From assembly GCF_900103845.1 (NCBI RefSeq), contig NZ_FNIJ01000002.1, positions 149,864 to 213,863 of the forward strand: a DNA stretch of 64,000 nt, given 5' to 3'. Of this stretch, positions 38,205 to 49,472 are shown in pieces. The translations under genes and the position numbers were made by a program. The notes beneath the pieces are model-generated. The model was given only the letters and a program-made list of their open reading frames with translations, was not told the origin of the DNA and did no database searches. Position 1 is the stretch's first letter; every line of letters starts with the position of its first letter. Source of the stretch: Pseudomonas jinjuensis. GTDB lineage: Bacteria > Pseudomonadota > Gammaproteobacteria > Pseudomonadales > Pseudomonadaceae.

Positions 38205-39242
38205 TCACAGCCAGAGGTTGATCAGGCGGGCGCCGGCCTCGTCCGTGGCCTGCTGCTGCCCGGCCTGGGTGGCGACGAGGCCGCGGCCGTCGTTGCGCAG
38301 GTCCCACAGCCGGCCGCGGAGGAAGACCGCCATGCCCGCCTGGGCGCCGCTTTCGCCGAGCCCGCCGTTCAGTTCGAGGCGATTCCAGTCGCCGCCATCG
38401 TTCCTGCCATGGGAGGCGGGCACCGCGACTATCTCCGCCTTGCCGGCGGAAAGGGCGGCGTAGCTGTCCGCATGCCAGCTGTCGGCGCCGATCAGCACGC
38501 CCAGGCGCCCGGCTGGCGTAGAAAGCACTTGCAGGTCATCGGCGTTGCCGGCGCGGATGAAGCGTTTTTCCGTGTCGCTGAGGAACACCTTGCGCTGCGG
38601 CTTGCCGATGGGCAGGCCGTCGCTGCCGAACACCAGGCTGACGTTGAACAGCCGGCCGTTGCCGCTGACCAGCACGCCGTCGTCGATCCGCGGGCTGGGC
38701 AGGACGATGGAGCCGGCCACCACGGTCACGCCGAACTCGCGCGCCAGGCCGCCGAACAGGGTCTGGTAGTCGTGGGCCATGTCCACCGATTTCATCCGCA
38801 GCAGGGCGTCGGCCATGCGGTCCTCGCCCTTGGCGCCGAGCCAGCCGCGCGCCAGTTTCAGCGGGTTGCTGGCGATCATCCATTCCATCGCCTCGTCGAG
38901 GCGCTCCGCCCGGTAGACCTCGGGCTTCTCGCCGGTGACCAGCAGCCAGGTGCCGATGTGTTCGGGGAATACCACCACCGTGCGCGGGCCGAGCAGGCCT
39001 TCGCTGCGGGCCTTTTCCAGATAGGCGGCGAGCTTCAGGCGCAGCCGTTCGACGCTCTGGTAGTCCGGGGTGAAGAGTTCCGGCTGGATGCCCAGCAGGT
39101 TGCCGCGCCCGGACGGCACGCCCTGGCTGAAGGCCACCTGGCTGCGCAGGTCGGACAGGTAGTGGGTGACCGGTCGCCGTTCGGCCCAGCCTGCGTAGGC
39201 GGCGAAGAGAACGATGAGGACGAGGAAGATCAGTTTGCGCAT
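38205..39242 (-). CDS. Membrane-anchored nitrilase-superfamily protein lacking the catalytic Cys
   Basis: A 345-residue protein anchored by an N-terminal helix (residues 3-19). The carbon-nitrogen hydrolase fold is recognisable: VVVFPEHIGTWL (catalytic Glu), KPQRKVFLSDTEKRF (Lys candidate), and VLIGADSWHADSY, where the family has VLICxDSW with the nucleophile Cys. Here the codon is GGC (Gly), so it may be inactive or work differently. The ATG at 39242 opens directly with the membrane helix. It is cotranscribed with the AraC gene downstream. Confidence 0.82.
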   Translation of the reverse strand: MRKLIFLVLIVLFAAYAGWAERRPVTHYLSDLRSQVAFSQGVPSGRGNLLGIQPELFTPDYQSVERLRLKLAAYLEKARSEGLLGPRTVVVFPEHIGTWLLVTGEKPEVYRAERLDEAMEWMIASNPLKLARGWLGAKGEDRMADALLRMKSVDMAHDYQTLFGGLAREFGVTVVAGSIVLPSPRIDDGVLVSGNGRLFNVSLVFGSDGLPIGKPQRKVFLSDTEKRFIRAGNADDLQVLSTPAGRLGVLIGADSWHADSYAALSAGKAEIVAVPASHGRNDGGDWNRLELNGGLGESGAQAGMAVFLRGRLWDLRNDGRGLVATQAGQQQATDEAGARLINLWL

Positions 39243-39441
39243 CGGCCTGTGGAAAGTCGTGGCGGGCGATAGTCGGGCGGCGCGGTGCCGGGGCGGCGGC
39301 GCGTCGCATGATGGGGAGCGGTGTGCTGCCAGCAGTCTGGCATACGTGGCTCGGGCATGGCGCTCAGGGTAGGGAAGTGCTGGCGGAATGCCAAGGCCGG
39401 CTGTCATTTTCGATCAGCAACTTGTCATTTTCGATCATTGA

Positions 39442-41571
<2,130 letters not shown>

Positions 41572-41802
41572 CCGACGCCGCTTCGCCGCCCCGGCCATCG
41601 GCTCCGGGGTGGCGAAAAAGCGACTCCGTCACAGAATTCCTCAGTCGCTGCGTATATGCGCAGCGACCCACGGAACGACTGCCAACCCAGTCACATAGCA
41701 CGCGAAATTATTTCCCTAGACTCGAATGGAAAAAGGGCAGCGCTGGTCGCTGGAGTGCGCCGTCCGCTGGTTTTCCATCCGTGTCGCGCGAGGGAACAGG
41801 CC

Positions 41803-43167
41803 ATGAGGATGCGGAAGAAACCTCAGATGGTGGAAGCGGTGGTCTTCTTCAACGACCACGGTATCTGCAAGGAAATGCTCTATCCCGAATTCGAGGCGCT
41901 GCTCGACAACATCGTGCAGATGCCGGAGTACGCGGACCAGCAGATGCAGCTCGCCTACCTCGTGATCAATCCGCGGCTGATGGTCAGGGCCGTGGTGTTC
42001 TTCTGCCTGGATTTCGACGAGACGGGCGAGGCCGATCGCGGCTGGAACCTGCCGCTGCGCCAGCTCGCCGACCGCGCCGGGCGCGGGCCGGACATGGGCG
42101 CCGGGCCGATCCGCCTGGCCTGCCGCAGCCAGTGCCCGGTGCCCTGGCACCAGATGCACCTGTGGGACCCGAGCCTGGTCAAGGGCCACAACCACCTGGC
42201 GATGATCCGCGATGCGGTCAGGCGCAACCATCTCGGCGTGCTGGTGGAGGAAGAGCCGGTCGCCGTCGAACCCGAACGCCTGCATCTGGCTGCCGAGCAC
42301 CAGTGGTATGCGCCGCCGACGCAGGAGAATCGCGAGGCCGCGGACAATCTTGCCAGGGAGCTGCTGCAGGAGCACCAGCGCAAGACCAGCGAGCTGCTCA
42401 GCCAGCAGGAAATGCGCATCGCCAGTCTCAGCCAGCAGCACGAGCGGGAACTCGGCCAGCACCGGCTGAACGCCGAAGAACAGCTCAACCTGCTGAAGGC
42501 GGAAGTCGCGGCCCTGCGCCAGGGCCTGCGGCGGGAAGAGGAAATCAACGCGGAGCTGCGCCGGGAACTGGCCGGGCATGTCGAGGCGTCCGGCCGCGAG
42601 CGGGAAGAGCTGACCGCGCAGTTGCGCAGCGTCGAGCAGCAGGCGCGGGAGCGGCTCGCCACCCTGCGCGCGGGCCTGCAGGCCGAGGCCGAGGCGAAGA
42701 TCGCCGCCAGCGTGGCGCAATACCGCGAGCAGGTCGCCATCCGGGACATGGAGTTGCGCTATCGCGGCGAGGTCGAACAGCAGCTGCGCCAGGAAATCGA
42801 TGCACTGCGCGAGGAACGGGCTGGCCGTGACGACGGACGGGACGTGCTGGAGCAGCTCGCCGGCCTGGGCATGATCTTCGTGGTTTATCATCCCGGCGCC
42901 GGGCACCTGACCATTCCGCTGCAGGACATCGCCCGCTACCAGGAGAACCCCATGGCCTATGCGGCGAGCAAATGCCTCGTGTCCGAAGAGCGCTACCGCG
43001 ACTGGCTCGCCCATTACCAGCAGCCCACCTGTGAGGGCCGCCTGTCCAATGGCGAGCGTTGCGCGCTGCCGGTGGACCGGGTGGATACCCCCGGCCGCTT
43101 CGTCGAAGGCTTCGACAACTGCTGCAGCAGGCACCGGAGCGACGAGCGCCAGCCCGGCCTGAGGTAG
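41803..43167 (+). CDS. Coiled-coil protein of unknown function
   Basis: A 454-residue protein. Residues 1 to about 165 are globular with a hydrophobic core (AVVFFNDHGICKEMLYPEFE, LAYLVINPRLMVRAVVFF). About 180-345 is a long coiled coil rich in Gln, Glu and Leu, and about 350-454 is a C-terminal domain with VYHPGAGHLTIPLQDIARYQ and a Cys pair (PTCEGRLSNGERCALP, then CCSRH) that could bind a metal. I recall a homologue next to fadH in P. aeruginosa, without a known role. It is followed by the deaminase gene 9 bases later. Confidence 0.82.
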   Translation: MRMRKKPQMVEAVVFFNDHGICKEMLYPEFEALLDNIVQMPEYADQQMQLAYLVINPRLMVRAVVFFCLDFDETGEADRGWNLPLRQLADRAGRGPDMGAGPIRLACRSQCPVPWHQMHLWDPSLVKGHNHLAMIRDAVRRNHLGVLVEEEPVAVEPERLHLAAEHQWYAPPTQENREAADNLARELLQEHQRKTSELLSQQEMRIASLSQQHERELGQHRLNAEEQLNLLKAEVAALRQGLRREEEINAELRRELAGHVEASGREREELTAQLRSVEQQARERLATLRAGLQAEAEAKIAASVAQYREQVAIRDMELRYRGEVEQQLRQEIDALREERAGRDDGRDVLEQLAGLGMIFVVYHPGAGHLTIPLQDIARYQENPMAYAASKCLVSEERYRDWLAHYQQPTCEGRLSNGERCALPVDRVDTPGRFVEGFDNCCSRHRSDERQPGLR

Positions 43168-43176
43168 AGCGACGTT

Positions 43177-44106
43177 TTGCAATTCCCCGACTGGCAACCC
43201 CGCGCGCCGCTGCAGCCCGTGCGAGCCGGCTGGCTGGAACAGGCCGGCGTCGAACTTGCCCTGCTGCGTCTCGATCTGGTCGATGACCAGGTTTCCGGCA
43301 ACAAGTGGTTCAAGCTGGCTCCTTACCTGCGCCAGGCCGCCGATCTCGGCCTGCACGGCCTGATCAGCCTGGGCGGGGCGCACTCCAATCATCTGCATGC
43401 ACTGGCCGCGGCGGGCGCGCGTTTCGGTTTCGAAAGCGTGGGGCTGCTACGCGGCCACGCGCAGGAAACCCCGACCGTGTGCGACCTGCGCGACTTCGGC
43501 ATGCGCCTGCACTGGCTCGGCTATGCGGGCTATCGCGAACGCCACAGCCCCGGATTCTGGGAGCCGTGGCGCGAGCGTTATCCACAGTTGCTGCCGGTGG
43601 ACGAGGGCGGTGGCGGGTTGCCCGGGGCGCTGGGCTGTGCGGGGCTGGTCGGGCAGATCCGGGAGCAGCTCGGGCAGGTTGGCTGGGACGACTATGAACA
43701 GCTGTGGGTCGCCGCGGGTAGCGGTACGACTCTGGCAGGGTTGGTGATCGGCGAGGATGGCAGGCGCGAAGTGGTCGGCGCGCTGGCCGTGCCGCCCGGG
43801 CATGGCGTGGAACGGCAGCTGCCGCGCCTGCTGCAGGCTGCCGGCAAGATGGATGCCGGCTATCGGCTGATCGACGCCAGCCGCGGCGGCTTCGCCCGCC
43901 TGGATGCGACGTTGGCGCGCTTCATCGCCGACTTCGAAGCGGAGTGCGGGGTGCCGCTGGAGCCGCTGTATACCGGCAAGCTGCTGCTGGCGTTGCAGGA
44001 TGAGGCCAAGGCCGGGCGTTTACCGGCGGGTTGCCGGATCGTCGCTGTGCATAGCGGTGGATTGCAGGGGAGCAGGGCGTTACGAGAGCTTTTGCAGGGT
44101 GGATGA
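43177..44106 (+). CDS. PLP-dependent ACC deaminase/D-cysteine desulfhydrase family protein
   Basis: A 309-residue fold type II PLP enzyme. It begins at TTG 43177. The Schiff-base Lys is in VSGNKWFKLAPYL and the phosphate loop is SLGGAHSNHLHAL, with AAGSGTTLAGLV as the second Gly-rich loop. The family includes ACC deaminase and D-cysteine desulfhydrase; these sequences differ enough that the substrate is uncertain. It lies 9 bases after the coiled-coil gene. Confidence 0.88.
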   Translation: MQFPDWQPRAPLQPVRAGWLEQAGVELALLRLDLVDDQVSGNKWFKLAPYLRQAADLGLHGLISLGGAHSNHLHALAAAGARFGFESVGLLRGHAQETPTVCDLRDFGMRLHWLGYAGYRERHSPGFWEPWRERYPQLLPVDEGGGGLPGALGCAGLVGQIREQLGQVGWDDYEQLWVAAGSGTTLAGLVIGEDGRREVVGALAVPPGHGVERQLPRLLQAAGKMDAGYRLIDASRGGFARLDATLARFIADFEAECGVPLEPLYTGKLLLALQDEAKAGRLPAGCRIVAVHSGGLQGSRALRELLQGG

Positions 44107-44378
44107 GGCTTTTTTCATCCATTGCGGGGCCGCGTGCGCGGCCATGGTGGATCGATGGAGCCTGATCCACCCTACGGGAGCAGCCCGGAGTCGGTTTCAT
44201 GGTTGCCCGTGTAGGAGCAACTGTCTCGATATCTCAGCGCATTTTGTTCGCGAGCAAGGACTGGGCGTCCCCCTCGGTCCTACGAAGAGCGGGAACGTGC
44301 CTGTAGGAGCGAGCTTGCTCGCGAATCCTGTGCAGGCGGGCCATGCCCGCGACCGATCCACCACCCGGACAAGCCCGC
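44107..44378. repeat. intergenic region with a hairpin and REP repeats
   Basis: It begins with ggatga/tcatcc around a T-rich loop (44101-44120), a possible terminator, then ggtggatc/gatccacc (44147-44171), and a REP pair, ctgtaggagcgagcttgctcgcga and gcgggccatgcccgcga (44301-44353). No gene is seen. Confidence 0.7.
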
Positions 44379-45323
44379 TCAGCGCAGATACCCCGCCTGT
44401 ATCTCCGGCCAGCGGTCCCCCACCAGGAACAGCCTTTCGCGTTCGCACCAATCCTCCCCATGCGGCTCCAGTCGCACCAGCAGCTGTGGAAATCCATCCT
44501 CGGGCAGCCGCTCCAGCCACTCGTCGAACTGCTCCTCGCTCCACACCTCATTCGCATCGATTCGCGCCGGCGACAGCCAGGTCGCCCGCGGCAGCATCTG
44601 CCAGCGACCATCATCCCGGCTGCGGTAGGCCGGCCAGTCGCGGCGGCGCAGCCAGCGGCCGCGCAGGTGGTGCGGGTCGGCGCCGGCGGGCGGTGGGCAG
44701 TCGTCGGGCCAGGGATAGAAGAGATAGCCGCCCAGCCACAATGAGGCCTGGGGCGGGGCGTCGCTGATCGCCTGGACCACCGCGCTGCCCTCCAGGGTCG
44801 AGGACAGCGGCAACTGGTGTCGGTACAGATGCTGCAGCTTGCGCCGCAGCTGGTCTTCGGCGCCGGGGCCGAGCCAGTCCTCGGGGCCGTCCGCGGCGGG
44901 GCCGAGATAGAGCTTGATCGCCAGTTCCAGGTGATGCAGGCCGTCGTCGTCCTCGATCAGCAGGTCCAGTTCGCCGAGGGTGTGGCCGTTGTCGCGCACC
45001 GGCAGGTTGGCTGCCAGCAGGCGGATGTCCGGGGCCTGTTCGAGGGCGTACTGCCAGAGGCGTTCGTAGTAGCGGCCGAGGCGCTGGCGGGGTTCGGCAT
45101 CCAGCCAGTCGTGCAGCCGCAGCGGATGGCGTTCCTGGGCGAGCAGCCAGTCGCCCAGCCGGTCCGGCTTCGCCAGCCAGCCGCTGGCCGCGAGGGGATG
45201 GCGCTGCGGCAGCGCAGTGCGTTCCAGCAGCGGCGGCGCCAGCAGCGTCCAGGCCAGGTCGCGGACCTGCGGCTGGCGCAGTTCGCCGAGGAGATCATCG
45301 AGAAGAGCCTGAAGATGGGTCAT
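44379..45323 (-). CDS. DUF1853 family protein with PD-(D/E)XK-like motif
   Basis: A 314-residue protein. After an N-terminal helical part, residues about 105-130 show GELDLLIEDDDGLHHLELAIKLYL, the spacing of a PD-(D/E)XK nuclease core with Glu-Xaa-Asp then Glu-Xaa-Lys-like. The family is common in Proteobacteria and unassigned in function. It is divergent from NAD kinase across 124 bases. The nuclease reading is inference from the motif. Confidence 0.8.
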   Translation of the reverse strand: MTHLQALLDDLLGELRQPQVRDLAWTLLAPPLLERTALPQRHPLAASGWLAKPDRLGDWLLAQERHPLRLHDWLDAEPRQRLGRYYERLWQYALEQAPDIRLLAANLPVRDNGHTLGELDLLIEDDDGLHHLELAIKLYLGPAADGPEDWLGPGAEDQLRRKLQHLYRHQLPLSSTLEGSAVVQAISDAPPQASLWLGGYLFYPWPDDCPPPAGADPHHLRGRWLRRRDWPAYRSRDDGRWQMLPRATWLSPARIDANEVWSEEQFDEWLERLPEDGFPQLLVRLEPHGEDWCERERLFLVGDRWPEIQAGYLR

Positions 45324-45447
45324 TTGTGTAGCCTAGCCCTGTAATCGCTGCAGGGTCGTTCCGATAGGCCTGTCGGTTTGCTGCCTTTTGCGCCTTTCCC
45401 CCATAATTCGGCTCATTCCCGCCGCGCACAGCTCGTCCAGGAGTCCC

Positions 45448-46335
45448 ATGGAACCCTTCCGCAATATCGGCATCATCGGCCGTCTCGGCAGCACCCAGGT
45501 GCTGGAAACCATCCGTCGGCTGAAGCGATTCCTCATCGAGCGGCACCAGCACGTGATCCTCGAGGACACCATCGCCGAAGTCCTGCCGGGGCATAACCTG
45601 CAGACCTGCTCGCGGAAGATCATGGGCGAGATCTGCGACCTGGTGATCGTGGTCGGCGGCGACGGCAGCATGCTCGGCGCGGCGCGGGCGCTGGCCCAGC
45701 ACAAGGTGCCGGTGCTCGGCATCAACCGCGGCAGCCTGGGCTTCCTCACCGACATCCGCCCGGACGAACTGGAAGTGAAGATCACCGAGGTGCTGGCCGG
45801 CCACTACATCGCCGAGAACCGCTTCCTGCTGGATGTGCTGGTGCGCCGCCACGGCGACTCCATCGGCCAGGGCGACGCGCTGAACGACGTGGTGCTGCAT
45901 CCCGGCAAGTCGACGCGGATGATCGAGTTCGAGCTGCACATCGACGGCCAGTTCGTCTGCAGCCAGAAGGCCGACGGCCTGATCGTCTCCACGCCCACCG
46001 GCTCCACCGCCTACGCGCTGTCCGCCGGCGGGCCGATCATGCATCCGAAGCTGGATGCCATCGTCATCGTGCCGATGTATCCGCACACCCTGTCCAGCCG
46101 GCCGATCGTGGTGGACGGCGACAGCGAGCTGAAGATCGTGGTGTCGCCGAACATGCAGATCTACCCGCAGGTTTCCTGCGACGGGCAGAACCATTTCACC
46201 TGCGCGCCGGGCGACGTCGTCACGGTGAGCAAGAAGCCGCACAAGCTGCGCCTGATCCATCCGATGGACCACAACTACTACGAGGTCTGCCGGACCAAGC
46301 TGGGGTGGGGTAGCCGCCTCGGGGGGAGCGAGTGA
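45448..46335 (+). CDS. nadK: NAD kinase
   Basis: A 295-residue kinase that makes NADP from NAD, giving the cell its NADPH pool. It has the catalytic GGDGSMLGAAR, the NAD-site loop NRGSLGFLTDI and the conserved STPTGSTAYALSAGGPI region. The ATG at 45448 lies 7 bases after CAGGAG; the upstream frame is not conserved. It overlaps the next gene by 4 bases (GTGA). Confidence 0.97.
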   Translation: MEPFRNIGIIGRLGSTQVLETIRRLKRFLIERHQHVILEDTIAEVLPGHNLQTCSRKIMGEICDLVIVVGGDGSMLGAARALAQHKVPVLGINRGSLGFLTDIRPDELEVKITEVLAGHYIAENRFLLDVLVRRHGDSIGQGDALNDVVLHPGKSTRMIEFELHIDGQFVCSQKADGLIVSTPTGSTAYALSAGGPIMHPKLDAIVIVPMYPHTLSSRPIVVDGDSELKIVVSPNMQIYPQVSCDGQNHFTCAPGDVVTVSKKPHKLRLIHPMDHNYYEVCRTKLGWGSRLGGSE

Positions 46336-47315
46336 TAGAGCTGGACCCGTCCCGCGGCTATGACCTGATCGGCGATGTGCACGGTTGTGCGCATACGCTG
46401 GACCGTCTGCTGGAAACCCTCGGCTATCGCCTGCGGGGCGACGTCTGGCGGCATCCGCGGCGGCAGGCGCTGTTCCTCGGCGACATCGTCGATCGCGGTC
46501 CGCGCATCCGCGAGGCGCTGCACCGGGTGCACGCCATGGTCGCCGCGGGCGAGGCGCTGTGCATCATGGGCAACCACGAGTTCGATGCGCTGGGCTGGTC
46601 GACGCCGGCGCCGCCCGGCAGCGGGCGGACCTACGTGCGCGAGCACACGCCCCGCCACGAGCGGCTGATCCACGAGACGCTGGAGCAGTTCGAAGGCCAC
46701 CCCGCCGACTGGCGCGATTTCCTCGGCTGGTTCCAGACGCTGCCGCTGTTCCTCGATGCCGGCCGCTTCCGCATGGTGCATGCCTGCTGGGACCGCGATC
46801 TGATCGAGGTCCTGCGCCGGCAGTTCCCGGACGGCTGCATCGACCAGGCTTTCGTCAAGGCGTCGGCGGAGTCCGGCAGCTTCGCCCACAGGGTCTGCAA
46901 CCGCCTGCTGCGCGGCACCGACATGCGCCTGCCCAACGGCCTGACGCTGACCGGCAGCGACGGCTACACCCGGGCGTTCTTCCGCACCAAGTTCTGGGAA
47001 GAGGACCGCGAGCCGGAAACCTACGGCGACATCGTGTTCCAGCCCGACGGCCTGCCCGCCGACGTAGCCCGGGAGCCGCTGAGCCTGGAGCAGAAGTCGC
47101 GCCTGCTGGCCTATGGCGCCGACGAGCCGCTGCTGTTCGTCGGCCACTACTGGCGCAGCGGCACGCCGGCGCCGATCCGGCCGAACCTGGCCTGCCTCGA
47201 CTACAGCGCGGTGAAGTACGGAAAGCTGGTCGCATATCGGCTGGACGACGAGACCCGGCTGGAGCGCGGTAAATTCGTCTGGGTGGACGTGAAGCGTCCG
47301 GGAGTCGAGGAGTGA
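46332..47315 (+). CDS. Calcineurin-like metallophosphoesterase
   Basis: A 327-residue metallophosphatase with the ligands in order: YDLIGDVHG (D, H), FLGDIVDRGP, IMGNHEFDA, and C-terminal VGHYW. The C-terminal half is the extended part seen in PPP-like bacterial phosphatases. It starts with GTG overlapping the nadK stop, so the two are coupled, and it overlaps the rhomboid gene in the same way. Substrate unknown; a nucleotide or protein is possible. Confidence 0.9.
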   Translation: MIELDPSRGYDLIGDVHGCAHTLDRLLETLGYRLRGDVWRHPRRQALFLGDIVDRGPRIREALHRVHAMVAAGEALCIMGNHEFDALGWSTPAPPGSGRTYVREHTPRHERLIHETLEQFEGHPADWRDFLGWFQTLPLFLDAGRFRMVHACWDRDLIEVLRRQFPDGCIDQAFVKASAESGSFAHRVCNRLLRGTDMRLPNGLTLTGSDGYTRAFFRTKFWEEDREPETYGDIVFQPDGLPADVAREPLSLEQKSRLLAYGADEPLLFVGHYWRSGTPAPIRPNLACLDYSAVKYGKLVAYRLDDETRLERGKFVWVDVKRPGVEE

Positions 47316-48178
47316 GTGCCGTAGAAGCGATGCGCCTGCCGCTGGCGGTGGACCTGGGTGGTTTCGCCAGCCTGCTGCGGCGCCTGAACGTGCCGTTCCG
47401 GATCAGCGAGGAGTCCGGCGAACAGGTGCTCTGGGTGCCCGATTCGCAGCTGGCGGAACAGGTGCGCACGCTGTACCAGCGCTACCCCGAGGGCGATCCG
47501 CAGTTCGCCGTGGCCGAAGAACCGCAGCGCCGGTCTCCCAGCTTCGTCGCGCAGCTGCGCGCCAGCCGGATGACCGCCGCTGTGCTGCTGGTGACCATGG
47601 TGGTCGCCGCCGTCACCCTGCTCGGCAGCAATCCGGCGGCCTTGCGCTGGCTGACCTTCCAGGAATTCCAGATCGAAGGCGACTACGCCGTGTTCACGCC
47701 GCTGATGGAAACCCTGGCGGCGGGGCAGTGGTGGCGGTTGTTCACGCCGATGCTGATCCACTTCGGCTGGCTGCACCTGGCGATGAACGCCATGTGGTAC
47801 TGGGAGCTGGGCCGGCGTATCGAGTACCGCCAGGGTGGGCTGATGCTGCTGGCGCTGTCGCTGGGCTTCGGCCTGGTGTCCAACGTGGTGCAGTTCTCCG
47901 TCAGCGGCGCGAGCCTGTTCGGCGGGCTGTCCGGCGTGCTCTTCGGCCTGCTCGGGCATTGCTGGATCTTCCAGCTGCTGGCGCCGACCCCTGCCTACAA
48001 CCTGCCCAAGGGCGTGGTGGCGATGATGCTGATCTGGCTGCTGATCTGCCTGTCCGGGGTGATCGACCTGCTCGGCTTCGGTTCCATCGCCAACGGCGCG
48101 CATATCGGCGGGCTGGTTGCCGGTTGTGCGACCGGGCTGATTGGCGGCTTGCTGGCGCGGGGCAAGCGTTCCGCCTGA
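47312..48178 (+). CDS. Rhomboid intramembrane serine protease (GlpG-like)
   Basis: A 288-residue membrane protease with an N-terminal cytosolic domain (about 1-90) and a six-helix core. The catalytic Ser is in FGGLSGVLFGLLG and the His in GAHIGGLVAG; the oxyanion and structural segments HFGWLHLAMNAMWYWELG are present. It cleaves membrane proteins within the bilayer. It starts with GTG overlapping the previous stop and is the last gene of the nadK operon. Confidence 0.93.
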   Translation: MSAVEAMRLPLAVDLGGFASLLRRLNVPFRISEESGEQVLWVPDSQLAEQVRTLYQRYPEGDPQFAVAEEPQRRSPSFVAQLRASRMTAAVLLVTMVVAAVTLLGSNPAALRWLTFQEFQIEGDYAVFTPLMETLAAGQWWRLFTPMLIHFGWLHLAMNAMWYWELGRRIEYRQGGLMLLALSLGFGLVSNVVQFSVSGASLFGGLSGVLFGLLGHCWIFQLLAPTPAYNLPKGVVAMMLIWLLICLSGVIDLLGFGSIANGAHIGGLVAGCATGLIGGLLARGKRSA

Positions 48179-48186
48179 GCGCATGG

Positions 48187-48226
48187 GCGCGCGCTGCGCG
48201 CGGTCGCGGGCATGGCCCGCTCGTAC
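48187..48226. repeat. REP palindrome
   Basis: gcgcgcgctgcgcgc followed by gtcgcgggcatggcccgc, the same core as the other REP elements of the window. Confidence 0.7.
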
Positions 48227-48321
48227 AGGGGCGGCATCATTCGCCCTACTGACCGATGTCCGTGCGCCGCGCGGTTCGGGCCGGTAGAATGCGCGTCTTT
48301 GCCCTTTCCAGGAGCCGGCCC

Positions 48322-48582
48322 ATGTCGTCCTTCGCCGAAATGATCGAGAACATCACCCCGGAGATCTACCAGAGCCTCAAGCTGGCGGTGGAGATCGGCA
48401 AGTGGCCGGACGGCCGCAAGCTGACCCAGGAGCAGAAGGAGCTCAGCCTGCAGGCAATGATCGCCTGGGAGACCCAGAACCTGCCGGAAGAAGAGCGCAC
48501 CGGCTACATGGGCCCGCAGGAGTGCGAGTCGCATGCCGAGCCGATCCCGAACATCCTGTTCAAGTCCGACGCGCTGCACTGA
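48322..48582 (+). CDS. DUF1315 (YeaC-type) protein
   Basis: An 86-residue acidic protein of the YeaC family: FAEMIENITPEIYQSLKLAV and the C-terminal segment EERTGYMGPQECESH. It is soluble and of unknown function. It overlaps the DUF2797 gene by one base. Confidence 0.88.
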   Translation: MSSFAEMIENITPEIYQSLKLAVEIGKWPDGRKLTQEQKELSLQAMIAWETQNLPEEERTGYMGPQECESHAEPIPNILFKSDALH

Positions 48583-49409
48583 TGAACGAACTCGGACGTG
48601 GCGCGCTCAGCAAGATGTCGGCGCGCCTTGAAGCACCCGTGCAGTACGCCTTCCGCCTCGGCGATGCGGAAGTGGCGGCCAACCCGCTGATCGGCAGTAC
48701 CGTGCGCCTGGAATACCTCGGCGCGATCTTCTGCACCCACTGTGGTCGCAAGACCAGGAAGAGCTTCAGCCAGGGCTACTGCTATCCCTGTTTCACCAGG
48801 CTGGCGCAGTGCGACAGCTGCATCGTCAGCCCGGAGAAGTGCCACTTCGACGCCGGCACCTGCCGCGAGCCGGAGTGGGGCGAGCGTTTCTGCATGACCG
48901 ACCACGTGGTCTACCTGGCCAACTCGTCGGGCGTGAAGGTCGGCATCACCCGCGCCAGCCAGGTGCCGACGCGCTGGATCGACCAGGGCGCGCGCCAGGC
49001 GCTGCCGATCATGCGGGTCGCCACGCGGCAGCAGTCCGGCCTCGTCGAGGACCTGCTGCGCAGCCAGGTCGCCGACCGCACCAACTGGCGCGCGCTGCTC
49101 AAGGGCGACTCCGAGCCGCTGGACCTGCTGGCCATCCGCGAGCAGCTGTTCGACCAGTGCGCCGACGGCCTGCGCGAACTGCAGCAGCGCTTCGGCCTGC
49201 AGGCGATCCAGCCGGTCACGGACATGCAGCCGATCGAGATCGAGTATCCGGTCGAGGCCTACCTGGCGAAGATCACCAGCTTCGATCTGGACAAGACGCC
49301 GGTGGTGGAGGGTACCCTGCAGGGTATCAAGGGCCAGTACCTGATCTTCGATACCGGCGTCATCAATATCCGCAAGTACACCGCCTACCAACTGGCGGTG
49401 AGTGCTTGA
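48582..49409 (+). CDS. DUF2797 protein, zinc ribbon and GIY-YIG-like
   Basis: A 275-residue protein. Residues about 50-100 carry four CxxC-type pairs (CTHCGRK, CYPC, CDSC, CHFDAGTC), a likely zinc-binding region. Residues about 105-165 (HVVYLANSSGVKVGITRASQ, then TRWIDQGARQ) follow the GIY-YIG pattern (xYLAN..VKVGIT..R). A role in nucleic-acid handling is an inference. It ends 63 bases before pepN. Confidence 0.82.
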   Translation: MNELGRGALSKMSARLEAPVQYAFRLGDAEVAANPLIGSTVRLEYLGAIFCTHCGRKTRKSFSQGYCYPCFTRLAQCDSCIVSPEKCHFDAGTCREPEWGERFCMTDHVVYLANSSGVKVGITRASQVPTRWIDQGARQALPIMRVATRQQSGLVEDLLRSQVADRTNWRALLKGDSEPLDLLAIREQLFDQCADGLRELQQRFGLQAIQPVTDMQPIEIEYPVEAYLAKITSFDLDKTPVVEGTLQGIKGQYLIFDTGVINIRKYTAYQLAVSA

Positions 49410-49472
49410 CTCAAGGCGGGGCGGCGTAACCCGACCGTCCCGGTTCGAGTATTTTCCGAGGGGCCACAAGCC

